This document shows, piece by piece, positions 1 to 7,021 of a stretch of DNA of 12,068 nucleotides. Under the pieces are notes generated by a model. The model was given only the letters and a program-made list of their open reading frames with translations. It did not search any database and was not told the origin of the DNA. The stretch is taken from NCBI GenBank assembly GCA_031264885.1, contig JAISDM010000192.1, forward strand, positions 1 to 12,068. Direction: 5' to 3'. Position 1 is the stretch's first letter, and the number at the start of each line of letters is the position of its first letter. A program made the position numbers and the translations under genes. This DNA is from Peptococcaceae bacterium. GTDB taxonomy: Bacteria > Bacillota > Peptococcia > DRI-13 > UBA5745.

Positions 1-1
1 C

Positions 2-733
2 CAGAAAAGGATCATTGAACTGCGCCAAAAAATGCAGATCATCTTTCAGGATCCCTATTCTTCCCTCAACCCCAGACTCTGCGTCTCGGAACTCATCGCC
101 GACCCGCTGAAAGTGTACAGGCTCTACAGCTCCGCCGACAGGAAGAAAAAGGTGTTTGAATTGATGGACATGGTGGGGCTTGCGAGACGTTTCGCCTACT
201 CGTATCCTCACGAGCTTGACGGCGGCCGAAGGCAGAGAATCGGCGTCGCCAGGGCCTTATCGCTGTCTCCAAAGTTTATCGTCTGCGACGAGCCGGTTTC
301 CGCGCTGGACGTGTCGATTCAGGCGCAGATATTGAATTTGCTCCAGGATTTGCAGGAGCAGCAGGGGCTGACTTATATCTTTGTTACCCATGACCTTTCC
401 GTCGTCAAGCATATATCCACGGATATCCTTGTGATGTATACCGGCGTCATGGTGGAAAAGAGTCCGTCCAAGGAACTGTTCAAAAGACCCCTTCACCCTT
501 ACACCAAAGGGTTGTTATCCGCCATTCCTCTGCCGAGTATCGGACGTGAAAAGAAGCGGGTCGAACTCTTGGGCGAATTGTCTTCGCCGGTAGATCCGAA
601 GGATGAGTGCCGGTTCCTTACCCGCTGCCGGTACGCTTCGGATATCTGCCGCAAGCAAGCCCCGGCTTATGAGGAAATTCTCCCCAATCATTTTGTGTCA
701 TGTCACAACGCGAGACAGATTAACGATATGTAA
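2..733 (+). CDS. Oligopeptide/dipeptide ABC transporter ATP-binding protein (3' part; OppF/DppF type)
   Basis: This ATPase subunit would power peptide uptake by a membrane-bound Opp/Dpp-type importer. The frame is open from the first bases of the window, so the start and Walker A motif lie outside it. Visible in order are the Q-loop (IIFQDPYSSLNPR), the signature region (ELDGGRRQRIGVARAL), Walker B and D-loop (FIVCDEPVSALD), the H-loop (FVTHDL) and the peptide-transporter C-terminal extension (PLHPYTKGLLSAIP). The extension carries the Cys pattern CRFLTRCRYASDIC plus a late SCH, which in some Opp/Dpp ATPases binds an iron-sulfur cluster. The signature reads LDGGR rather than LSGGQ; all other ATPase motifs look intact, so a subfamily variant is more likely than a dead enzyme. 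The rest of the transporter probably lies to the left. Family assignment is secure; the transported substrate is unknown. Confidence 0.95.
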   Translation, partial: QKRIIELRQKMQIIFQDPYSSLNPRLCVSELIADPLKVYRLYSSADRKKKVFELMDMVGLARRFAYSYPHELDGGRRQRIGVARALSLSPKFIVCDEPVSALDVSIQAQILNLLQDLQEQQGLTYIFVTHDLSVVKHISTDILVMYTGVMVEKSPSKELFKRPLHPYTKGLLSAIPLPSIGREKKRVELLGELSSPVDPKDECRFLTRCRYASDICRKQAPAYEEILPNHFVSCHNARQINDM

Positions 734-776
734 TTCAACCGCGACTCAGACTTTGGAACCCGCGTCTATCAAGGAC

Positions 777-800
777 GGGCGGCAGAATGCCGCCCCTACA
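777..800 (+). repeat. Dispersed GC-rich hairpin repeat, copy 1
   Basis: A perfect 8-bp inverted repeat, GGGCGGCA-GAA-TGCCGCCC, is followed by CCTACA. Near-identical elements occur at 4981-5006, 5527-5545 (reverse orientation) and in the 7022-7120 cluster. This copy sits between the ABC ATPase and the AspT-like gene and has no following T-run, so it is not a standard intrinsic terminator. Confidence 0.85.
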
Positions 801-841
801 AAAGAAAGGAATGTCGGGACTGTCTGTCCGACGGGAAATGT

Positions 842-1963
842 ATGACTACGCTGATGATTTTATTTCTGATTCTGGTTCTGGGATATCTTCTCGGAAGAAT
901 AACGGTTAAAGGACTCGGTTTGGGGAGTTCGGGCGTGTTGCTGGTATCGCTTGTATTCGGGCATTTTGGGTTTGAGGCGGCGCCGCTTGTACGCGACTTG
1001 GGGCTTGCGCTGTTTGTCACGGCGGTGGGTTTCATCGCGGGCCCTGTTTTCTTCCGGAATTTCAAAAAAGAAGCGATGAATTACATCATCTTAGGCGTCC
1101 TGATCATCGTTGTGGGCGCGGCGACCTGCGTCGCGGCGATGGTGTTGCTGCGCATTCCGACTCCGCTGGCCGTCGGGATCATGGCCGGGGCTCTCACGAC
1201 CACGCCGGGGCTCGCGGCCGCGATTGAGGCTTCCGGCAGCGATATGGTTTCGGTCGGCTATGGCGTCGCGTATCCCTTTGGCGTGGTGGGGGTGGTACTC
1301 TTTGTACAGTTGATGCCCAAACTGCTTAAAATGGATATCCGCTCCGAGGCGCGTCAGATGGATCAGGCGTTGAATCAGGCCAAGTCTGAGAAAGGCAGTG
1401 GCAAAACCTTCATGGAACTGGACGATTATGGCTTCTGTGCCTTTGCTCTGGCTGTCGTTCTCGGTCTCTTGATCGGCAGGATTACCGTGCCGCTCCCGGG
1501 CGGGGCCAGCTTTAGCCTCAGCACTTCGGGGGGGCCGCTTTTGTCGGGACTCATTTTGGGGCATTTCGGACATTTGGGGCCCATATCTGTGACCGCGCCC
1601 GCGGCCACACTCAAACCCATGCGGGAATTCGGGCTCGTTCTGTTTCTCATGGGCGCCGGAACAAACGCGGGCAAGGGATTTATCGCGGTTTTGCAGGAAT
1701 ATGGCGTCCAGCTGTTTATCGTCGGAATTTTTATCACGCTGCTGCCGATGATCGTGGGGTACATTCTGGCGCGCGGGCCGATGCGTATGCCCATTCTCAA
1801 TACGTTGGGCTCCATTTGCGGAGGCATGACCAGCACGCCCGCTTTGGGAACCCTGATTTCCGTGGCGCGCACCGACGCCGTCGCCGCTTCCTACGCGGCA
1901 ACCTATCCCGTGGCGCTTATCTTTGTCGTGTTATTCTGCCAATTTATTGTGCTGTTCTTTTGA
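842..1963 (+). CDS. AspT/YidE/YbjL-family membrane transporter (short form, no RCK domain)
   Basis: This is a 373-residue integral membrane protein of the aspartate:alanine exchanger fold, which in characterised members exchanges a carboxylate for its decarboxylated product. The internal duplication is clear. LGYLLGRITV (13-22) matches LGLLIGRITV (207-216), GHFG at 40 matches GHFG at 240, and LGLALFVTAVGFIAG (from 53) matches FGLVLFLMGAGTNAG (from 263). The family motif GALTTTPGL (116-124) matches GGMTSTPAL (327-335). A charged cytoplasmic linker (about 162-195) joins the halves. AspT itself is about 540 residues with RCK/TrkA-C regulatory domains between the halves; none are present here. 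The start ATG has only a weak GGGA-type site, within reach of a small hairpin at about 815-836. The next gene starts 19 bases after the stop, so the two are probably co-transcribed. Substrate unknown; a dicarboxylate or amino acid is the family-based guess. Confidence 0.9.
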   Translation: MTTLMILFLILVLGYLLGRITVKGLGLGSSGVLLVSLVFGHFGFEAAPLVRDLGLALFVTAVGFIAGPVFFRNFKKEAMNYIILGVLIIVVGAATCVAAMVLLRIPTPLAVGIMAGALTTTPGLAAAIEASGSDMVSVGYGVAYPFGVVGVVLFVQLMPKLLKMDIRSEARQMDQALNQAKSEKGSGKTFMELDDYGFCAFALAVVLGLLIGRITVPLPGGASFSLSTSGGPLLSGLILGHFGHLGPISVTAPAATLKPMREFGLVLFLMGAGTNAGKGFIAVLQEYGVQLFIVGIFITLLPMIVGYILARGPMRMPILNTLGSICGGMTSTPALGTLISVARTDAVAASYAATYPVALIFVVLFCQFIVLFF

Positions 1964-1982
1964 TAGACGAGGAGGTTTGACA

Positions 1983-3131
1983 ATGGGTGGAAAATTCCCG
2001 TCCGGAGTGGCGGCGGTCGGCGTCGGAGATATGGACTTCGGGACGCTTTATCAGAAAAGAGACCTTCCCGGCCCGAGGGATCCCTATGAGCTGGCGGCTG
2101 AGGCGTTCAAAAACGCTCTGGACGACGCCGGGCTCAAGAAAGAGGATATCGACGGCGTTCTGTGCGTCCGGGATATCAAAAAGTACGAATACTTCTGCTA
2201 TAAAGTGGGCATCGAGAAGCCCCGGCTGGTCAACGGGCTGGAATCCTCCGGACGGCAGAGCGGGATCGCCCTGCAGTATGCCGCCATGGCGATTGCGGCC
2301 GGTATGGCTCATACCGTGGCGGTCGTCTATTCGAATAACGGACGCACGGCCGCGTTCAATTACGGCGGCGACGGCGACGGCGGGGATCCCTTCGGCATTT
2401 TGCACGGCATGACTTCCCCCGGCGCGCAGGTGGCGGCTATGTTCAACCGCTATTGTCATGAGTTTGGCGCCACAGAGCAAAGTCTCGCGAAGCTGGCCGT
2501 ATCCAACCGCTACCACGCCTCGCTCCATTCCCACAGTGTCATGAAGAAGCTGTTTACCGAGGAGGAATATCTGCAAACCCGCTACATAACCGAGCCACTG
2601 CGCCTATTCGACTATTGTCTGATCAACGACGGCGCCGTCTGTATCATCCTGACGACGGTGGAGCGGGCGAAGGATCTGCGCAAGCCGGTGGTTGAGATGA
2701 TTGCCACAAGCGCCTGCGGGGATATGGCCTCTTCTTACATGAAAGAGGATTTTTTCTACAAAGGGCTGCGCATGGTCTCGCAAGACCTGTGCGCCGCCGC
2801 CGGCGTGAAGGCCGGGGATATGGACTGCGTTCAGATTTATGATAATTTCACCGCGACCATGATGTTCACCATGGAGGGGATCGGCCTCTGCGACAGGGGC
2901 GGCGCCGGTGAGTATATCGACAAAGTAGGGATCACTCTGGGCAAAAGTCCGTGCCCGATCAATACCAGCAATCATACCTCGGAGACCTATATGCAGGGCT
3001 TCAACCATCAGGCCGAATGCATCCGGCAGCTGCGCGGAGAATGCGGCGAGCGTCAGATACCGGACAGCAAACTTGCGATGTACATCTGTTCGGCGCCCAT
3101 TATCTCCGGACATATATTCGCGAAAAGGTAG
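1983..3131 (+). CDS. Thiolase-superfamily protein, lipid-transfer (SCP-x/Ltp) type
   Basis: This 382-residue protein has a thiolase fold of the lipid-transfer/acetyl-CoA acetyltransferase-like branch, whose members cleave or form C-C bonds in acyl-CoA thioesters. The ATG at 1983 is chosen because GAGGAGGT lies just upstream; the frame is open further 5' but only inside the preceding gene. Family landmarks are PYELAAEAFKNALDDAG near the N-terminus, the QYAAMAIAAGMAHTVAVVY helix-strand, EPLRLFDYCLINDGAVCII in the middle, VQIYDNFTATMMF (Tyr286), NTSNHTSETYMQGFNH (Tyr336) and RQLRGECGERQ near the end. The thiolase nucleophilic Cys is missing from its usual place, where ESSGRQSG is seen, and the C-terminal glycine-rich loop is modified. 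It may therefore act by a non-thiolase mechanism such as a retro-aldol, as in Ltp2-type aldolases that pair with DUF35 proteins. A DUF35 gene is at 4543. The fold is confident; the reaction is inferred. Confidence 0.88.
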   Translation: MGGKFPSGVAAVGVGDMDFGTLYQKRDLPGPRDPYELAAEAFKNALDDAGLKKEDIDGVLCVRDIKKYEYFCYKVGIEKPRLVNGLESSGRQSGIALQYAAMAIAAGMAHTVAVVYSNNGRTAAFNYGGDGDGGDPFGILHGMTSPGAQVAAMFNRYCHEFGATEQSLAKLAVSNRYHASLHSHSVMKKLFTEEEYLQTRYITEPLRLFDYCLINDGAVCIILTTVERAKDLRKPVVEMIATSACGDMASSYMKEDFFYKGLRMVSQDLCAAAGVKAGDMDCVQIYDNFTATMMFTMEGIGLCDRGGAGEYIDKVGITLGKSPCPINTSNHTSETYMQGFNHQAECIRQLRGECGERQIPDSKLAMYICSAPIISGHIFAKR

Positions 3132-3165
3132 GCTTAATTTTAGTAAAAGAAAGAAGGAATATCTC

Positions 3166-4422
3166 ATGATGATTCAGCCCGAAGACAGAAGCGGCCCGCT
3201 GAACGGGTACAAGATACTGGACCTCACCAGGGCTTACGCGGGGCCTTACGCCACCATGATGCTGGCCGATCTGGGCGCGACCGTCATCAAGATCGAGCCG
3301 CCCGAGGGCGATCCCAACCGTCAGCTGGGGCCTTTCCTCAACGAGGAGGACAAAGATATGGGGCTGGGCGGCTTCAACGCGAGCATCAACCGCAATAAGA
3401 GAAGCATCGCCCTGAATCTCAAAAAGCCTGACGCGCAAAAAGTCGCGCAACAGCTGGCCGCGGAATGTGACGCGATGATCTTTAACTTCTCCACGCCTAA
3501 GATACTGGAAAAATACCATTTGGACTATGACACGATTCTTAAGATCAATCCCAAAATCGTATACGTGTCCATCAGCGGCTACGGGACAAACCGCATCGTT
3601 CCCTCCCTTTATGAAGGGAAGCCCACCATAGATATGATGATGCAGGCGGAAAGCGGCACCCTGAGCATTACCGGATCACCCGCGGGAGAGATGTACAAAG
3701 TCGGCCCCGGTATCGGCGACACCTATACCGGAACCGTGGCGATCGTGGCCATGCTGGCGGCTCTTTTAAAGGCAAAGGAGACGGGGAAGGGCCAGTTTGT
3801 CGATATCGCCATGCTCGACTCCATGATCATGCTGAGCGAGCGGGTGATCTATCAGTATTCGTATACCGGCGTGTCTCCGGGGCCCATCGGGAACCGCCAT
3901 CCGCTGCAAGCCCCCTATAGCCTGTATAATACGAATGACGGCGCCATTGTGCTGGCCGCGTTCCCCGACCGGTACTGGGACAAGCTGGTGGATGCCCTGG
4001 GCATCGAGGTTTTGCGGACGGACGCCCGTTTTACGACAAGGGCGGCCCGACTGCGGAATCAGGACGCCCTGGATGAGATCATCACAAGCTGGACTTCCAA
4101 AAGAAGCAAGAAGGAAGCCATGGAAATACTGGATGGAATCGGGTGTCTGGCCTCTCCCGTCAATGTGGCGGGCGATCTCTTTGCCAACGAGCATGTCCAA
4201 AAAAGGGAAATGCTTGTAGAGGTGGAGGGACATCCCGGAACCGGTCAAAAAGTCCGGATCACCGGTACGCCTTTCAAGTTCTCGGATACCCCGGCCAAGA
4301 TCTATCACCGGGCGCCTCTCAACGGAGAAGACAGCCGGAGCATACTCAGTCAGCTCGGCTACTCCCATGAAGAAATTGACCGGCTCATCAGCGAGGGCAG
4401 CGTAGTCCACAACCATGTGTAA
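3166..4422 (+). CDS. CaiB/BaiF family (class III) CoA-transferase
   Basis: This 418-residue enzyme would move CoA between an acyl-CoA donor and a free carboxylic acid through an aspartyl-CoA anhydride intermediate, in the cytoplasm. The ATG at 3166 follows AGAAGGAA; the longer upstream frame overlaps the previous gene and is not needed. Family features are the N-terminal LDLTRAYAGPYATMMLADLG and the following VIKIEPPEGDPNR, NRNKRSIALNL, IVYVSISGYG, and GIGDTYTG. The Asp of the last motif (Asp185) aligns with the catalytic Asp of formyl-CoA transferase. GKGQFVDIAMLDSM follows it. The C-terminal part (IGCLASPVNVAGDLFANEHV) is the typical small-domain return. Length is normal for the family. It starts 34 bases after the thiolase-like gene, consistent with one operon activating the substrate of that enzyme. 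The acid substrate cannot be told from sequence. Confidence 0.95.
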   Translation: MMIQPEDRSGPLNGYKILDLTRAYAGPYATMMLADLGATVIKIEPPEGDPNRQLGPFLNEEDKDMGLGGFNASINRNKRSIALNLKKPDAQKVAQQLAAECDAMIFNFSTPKILEKYHLDYDTILKINPKIVYVSISGYGTNRIVPSLYEGKPTIDMMMQAESGTLSITGSPAGEMYKVGPGIGDTYTGTVAIVAMLAALLKAKETGKGQFVDIAMLDSMIMLSERVIYQYSYTGVSPGPIGNRHPLQAPYSLYNTNDGAIVLAAFPDRYWDKLVDALGIEVLRTDARFTTRAARLRNQDALDEIITSWTSKRSKKEAMEILDGIGCLASPVNVAGDLFANEHVQKREMLVEVEGHPGTGQKVRITGTPFKFSDTPAKIYHRAPLNGEDSRSILSQLGYSHEEIDRLISEGSVVHNHV

Positions 4423-4447
4423 TCCCCGGTCACTGTGACTGACTGAG

Positions 4448-4484
4448 TTCCAGGCTTGTCCCGGATTCCGGGACAAGCCTGGAA
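4448..4484. repeat. Perfect 17-bp palindromic repeat (family 2, copy 1)
   Basis: The arms TTCCAGGCTTGTCCCGG and its exact reverse complement are separated by ATT, followed by TGACA. A shorter relative (TTCCGGGTCAAGCCCGGAA) lies at 6972-6990, also flanked by GGA and TGACAAG. The element fills the gap between the CoA-transferase and the DUF35 gene. The RNA would form a very stable stem but has no T-run after it, so it may act as an RNA stabiliser or a partial transcription block rather than a clean terminator. Confidence 0.9.
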
Positions 4485-4542
4485 TGACAATAGAAATGCT
4501 AAGGACCTGTTTAACAAGTCCTAAAGAAACGAGGTGTAATCT

Positions 4543-4968
4543 ATGCAAGAAGCGCAGCGCGAAAAAGCCGCCGATTGGCTGCCGGTGATCACGGAATTCG
4601 AGAAGCCTTTTTGGGACAGCCTGCAGAAAGACCAGGTTCTGATGATCCAGAAATGCGAAGACTGCGGCCATATTCAGTTCCCGCCGTCGCCGGTATGCGC
4701 CGACTGTCTGAGCGGGGCCGTTTCGTGGGTTCCCTGCTCCGGCAAGGCCAGATTATGGTCTAAGGTAATATTCCACAAACAATACCTTGAGCCCTATCCG
4801 GATACGCCCTACAGCGTCGTACTCGCCAAATTGGAGGAAGGCCCTATCGTCACAGGCCGCATAACAAACGAAAACGCGCAAAAGACGGCCTTTGACGGGC
4901 CGGTGAAGATCCAATATGTCAAAACAACCGACGGAACGGTCCTTGTGGAGTTTGTTCCGGCGGATTAA
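4543..4968 (+). CDS. DUF35 zinc-ribbon/OB-fold protein (acyl-CoA-associated)
   Basis: This 141-residue protein has the DUF35 layout. An N-terminal helix (EFEKPFWDSLQKDQVLMIQK) leads into a rubredoxin-like zinc ribbon with Cys38-x2-Cys41 and Cys52-x2-Cys55 (CEDCGHIQFPPSPVCADC). An OB-fold follows, with VPCSGKARLWSKVIF, PYSVVLAKLEEGPIVTGRI and a C-terminal VLVEFVPAD. Proteins of this family form complexes with thiolase-fold partners or MaoC-type hydratases and help bind the CoA substrate. Here the likely partner is the thiolase-like protein at 1983-3131. GAGGTG precedes the ATG. The gene is 120 bases from the CoA-transferase, with the palindrome in between, so co-transcription is likely but may be attenuated. 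Confidence 0.93.
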   Translation: MQEAQREKAADWLPVITEFEKPFWDSLQKDQVLMIQKCEDCGHIQFPPSPVCADCLSGAVSWVPCSGKARLWSKVIFHKQYLEPYPDTPYSVVLAKLEEGPIVTGRITNENAQKTAFDGPVKIQYVKTTDGTVLVEFVPAD

Positions 4969-4980
4969 AAAAACCACGGC

Positions 4981-5006
4981 GGGGCGGCAGAATGCCGCCC
5001 CCTACA
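4981..5006 (+). repeat. Dispersed GC-rich hairpin repeat, copy 2
   Basis: The same inverted repeat as at 777-800 (GGGCGGCA-GAA-TGCCGCCC, 4982-5000) is followed by CCTACA. Its CTA provides the stop codon of the minus-strand ATPase relic, so the element overlaps the end of that gene. Read on the minus strand, an eight-T run lies eight bases beyond the stem, giving at best a weak terminator for the relic. Confidence 0.85.
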
Positions 5007-5390
5007 GATAACGAACGCCGACAGCCCGGTCGGTGGCCGTTATCGGGAACACATCTTCCGCCATACAAATGACGCAGCCCTCGCCGCGTTTCATATCGGG
5101 AATTTTGTCCAACTGTTTGAACGCGGTGATATCGTTCTTGTCACAGTGAATGTGTTTTTTGATTTCGATGGGATAAAGAACGCCGCTGCGTTTTATGAGC
5201 AAATCAATCTCATGGCCGTCTTTGTCACGGAAAAAACAGAGGTTCATATTGGGCGTCACGCCTTGTGTTCGGTAAACAAGGTCTTGAGTACGGTCGATTT
5301 TCCGACCTGCCTCGCGCCTGTTACGCACAGCGCGCCCTTTTCATTGATTGCGGATTTCAGCGCTTCTTCAATATGGCGTTTGATATACAT
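5002..5390 (-). pseudogene. Internally deleted AAA (AAA_14)/DUF4143 ATPase
   Basis: The intact family has about 400 residues: an N-terminal P-loop ATPase and a C-terminal DUF4143 nuclease-like domain. Only the two ends remain. From the ATG at 5390-5388 the frame reads MYIKRHIEEALKSA and then a P-loop, GARQVGKST, and stops at 5256 after 44 codons. At about 5262 another frame takes over with the family's C-terminal signature: LCFFRDKDGHEIDLLI, YPIEIKKHI and a GEGCVICMAED end, stopping at 5002. The middle of about 250 residues is gone and the two parts are out of frame, so this is a deletion relic. GAGGAGGGG precedes the start and a good promoter lies upstream. A 108-residue frame (5328-5002) could make only the tail. 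Confidence in both ends belonging to one family is high; the mechanism of loss is inferred. Confidence 0.82.
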
Positions 5391-5428
5391 GACAATCCCC
5401 TCCTCGGCTATATTAAAACCGCAGTTTT

Positions 5429-5457
5429 ATTGTAGCCGGTTCCGAAGGGAAAATCAA
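5429..5457 (-). promoter_or_regulatory. Sigma-70-type promoter of the ATPase relic
   Basis: On the minus strand TTGATT (5457-5452) and TACAAT (5434-5429) are separated by exactly 17 bases. The start codon is about 40 bases downstream, with a strong ribosome binding site. Seen by eye only; no start site data. Confidence 0.55.
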
Positions 5458-5526
5458 GGGCGAATGCAAAGATGGGCCAGACTGTCCGAAAACGCGTCTA
5501 CAAACGCGTCATTCGCGGTACCGCAG

Positions 5527-5545
5527 GGGCGGCATTCTGCCGCCC
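5527..5545 (-). repeat. Dispersed GC-rich hairpin repeat, copy 3 (reverse orientation)
   Basis: GGGCGGCA-TTC-TGCCGCCC on the + strand is the reverse of copies 1 and 2. It lies 23 bases beyond the stop of the dehydratase-like gene. The T-rich stretch that follows is on the + strand, the wrong side to terminate that minus-strand gene, although the stem itself may protect the mRNA 3' end. Confidence 0.8.
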
Positions 5546-5567
5546 TGTTTGTTTTTATTGTGTTTTT

Positions 5568-6875
5568 TTAATCTTCAAGCTTATTCAAGCCCTGGCTCTC
5601 CATCCAGGCGTCCAGCTGATCCAGAAAACGCGTCTCGTCCAAATCGGTCCGGTCTCCCGGCTGGCTGCCTTCATAATGCATGACGTTCAGCCCGGCGTCC
5701 TTCAGGTACATCGCCTGTTCCTTCCGGGTCAGCGTGCAGCCTACGCCGGCGCGCCAGATTGCCAGAATGGCGCCGTCCGCCTGCATGATCTCCGCGAATT
5801 TCACGATGCGGTCCCGCTGCATGTATTCATCCGCTTTGAACGAATCCTGCTTCCGCGCGTCCGGGCCTTGCTTCACGCGAACGATGTCTTCTCTTGTAAC
5901 CATCGGCGTACCTGGCGGATACAATCCTCTGTCCCGGTCTCCCAGGCTGCCGTCGGGCTTCCGCTCAATGTTGCCGCCCATGATGTGAGAATACTGAGAT
6001 CCCAGGCAAACGGCCCCGTATTTCTCCATATAGCGGTAATATTTCAGGAAGTGCCAGGAAGGCGGATGGGCTTCGATCCAGCGGTAACGTTCGGTTCCCA
6101 CGGCCGCGATCTGATTCTTCGCGCGCCATTCCACTTCGTCCCGGAAACTCTTCCACAGCGCCAGGGTCTCCTCCGGGTCCACCTTCGTCAGGCTGCCGAT
6201 GGTATAGAAGGAATAAAGATCTTTTACCGAGATGGGGGACGGCTTATATGTCATAAAAATCGTTATATCCATCGCGTATTTCCGGATCATGTCGCTGGTG
6301 TTCATCAGCTGGATCATCTTTTCGTCATCCAGCTTCTGCCCGAAAATCCGCTCCATATCGTTCAGAATACGCAAATTGGCATATACTTTATGCTCCGTCA
6401 GCGCCACATCCCGTTCCTCGTCCCGCTCGCCGAAATAAGTGATGCGGTCCGCCATCCACTGGGGCACCGGCTCCAAGTCACGGCATTGCTGACCGCGTTT
6501 GCCGTGCTGATCACACTGACATGGCATGGGAACCACGAATTTACGATTCGGGAATGTGCCGTCCAAATCATATCCCAGGAACTGAGATCCCCACAGATTG
6601 TTCACATAGCCGCATAATTCCCTGCCCCAGCCGCGAATCTCGCTGGCCAGCCGGCATTTCCGCGCGAAGGGTGAACTTTTGTTCTGAATCATGGAGCCCG
6701 CCGGATTGTCCTCTACGACTGTCACAGCGGGAAACGCCTCATGCCAGCCGTCCGTATTGCCCTGACCGACGGTCTTCTCCGCGCTGCCTTGAGAAGCCTG
6801 CCATTTGGCTCTCAGCTCCTTCGCCTTCGCCCAGCATTCTAACGGCCTGGTTTCCCAAATCTGTTCTTTACTCAT
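5568..6875 (-). CDS. 2-hydroxyacyl-CoA dehydratase / benzoyl-CoA reductase family subunit (HgdB/BcrB-like)
   Basis: This 435-residue protein belongs to the family of iron-sulfur subunits of 2-hydroxyacyl-CoA dehydratases and ATP-dependent benzoyl-CoA reductases, which work as two related subunits plus an ATP-driven activator. Pointers are the N-terminal RPLECWAKAKELR, typical of benzoyl-CoA reductase B-type subunits, the helical middle (TSDMIRKYAMDI), the domain EMMQ-like turn EIMQADGAILAIW, Cys380 in RAGVGCTLTRKEQ, and the closing MHYEGSQPGDRTDLDETR. The eight cysteines (14, 74, 88, 119, 121, 131, 290, 380) leave enough ligands for a [4Fe-4S] cluster, but which ones bind cannot be settled. 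TAGGAGGG precedes the ATG. No second subunit or activator lies beside it, so its partners must be elsewhere or it has another role. The exact substrate is unknown. Confidence 0.8.
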   Translation of the reverse strand: MSKEQIWETRPLECWAKAKELRAKWQASQGSAEKTVGQGNTDGWHEAFPAVTVVEDNPAGSMIQNKSSPFARKCRLASEIRGWGRELCGYVNNLWGSQFLGYDLDGTFPNRKFVVPMPCQCDQHGKRGQQCRDLEPVPQWMADRITYFGERDEERDVALTEHKVYANLRILNDMERIFGQKLDDEKMIQLMNTSDMIRKYAMDITIFMTYKPSPISVKDLYSFYTIGSLTKVDPEETLALWKSFRDEVEWRAKNQIAAVGTERYRWIEAHPPSWHFLKYYRYMEKYGAVCLGSQYSHIMGGNIERKPDGSLGDRDRGLYPPGTPMVTREDIVRVKQGPDARKQDSFKADEYMQRDRIVKFAEIMQADGAILAIWRAGVGCTLTRKEQAMYLKDAGLNVMHYEGSQPGDRTDLDETRFLDQLDAWMESQGLNKLED

Positions 6876-6953
6876 GGCTTATCCCTCCTAACGTTCTTCT
6901 TACCCTCTTGCCGGACCGGAAGAAAATATCCAAATATTCTTAATATAATAGTT

Positions 6954-6982
6954 ATTATATGCCTATATGGATTCCGGGTCAA
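6954..6982 (-). promoter_or_regulatory. Sigma-70-type promoter for the dehydratase-like gene
   Basis: On the minus strand TTGACC (6982-6977) and TATAAT (6959-6954) are separated by exactly 17 bases. They lie about 80 bases upstream of the start codon of the gene ending at 5568, in an AT-rich stretch. The -35 box is inside the family 2 palindrome, so the repeat appears to have donated half of the promoter. Confidence 0.65.
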
Positions 6983-6993
6983 GCCCGGAATGA
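6969..6993 (-). repeat. Palindromic repeat (family 2, copy 2)
   Basis: GGATTCCGGG-TCAAG-CCCGGAATGAC contains 7-bp arms TTCCGGG/CCCGGAA and matches the element at 4448-4484 in its core and flanks (GGAttcCGGG and GGAATGACA). It carries the -35 box of the minus-strand promoter. Confidence 0.75.
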
Positions 6994-7021
6994 CAAGATA
7001 TGATAGTTTTCGGACGGGGGC

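Noticed and set aside
1923..1982. Longer start for the thiolase-like protein
   Set aside because: The extra 20 codons lie within the end of the preceding gene and the ATG at 1983 has a strong ribosome binding site.
5527..5573. Intrinsic terminator (hairpin followed by T-rich DNA on the + strand)
   Set aside because: The nearby genes are on the minus strand, so the T-rich tract is on the wrong side to end their transcription.
5472..6617. A 381-codon + strand open frame opposite the dehydratase-like gene
   Set aside because: It is a shadow of a gene with clear family motifs and a good ribosome binding site and promoter on the other strand; its own product shows no recognisable domain.
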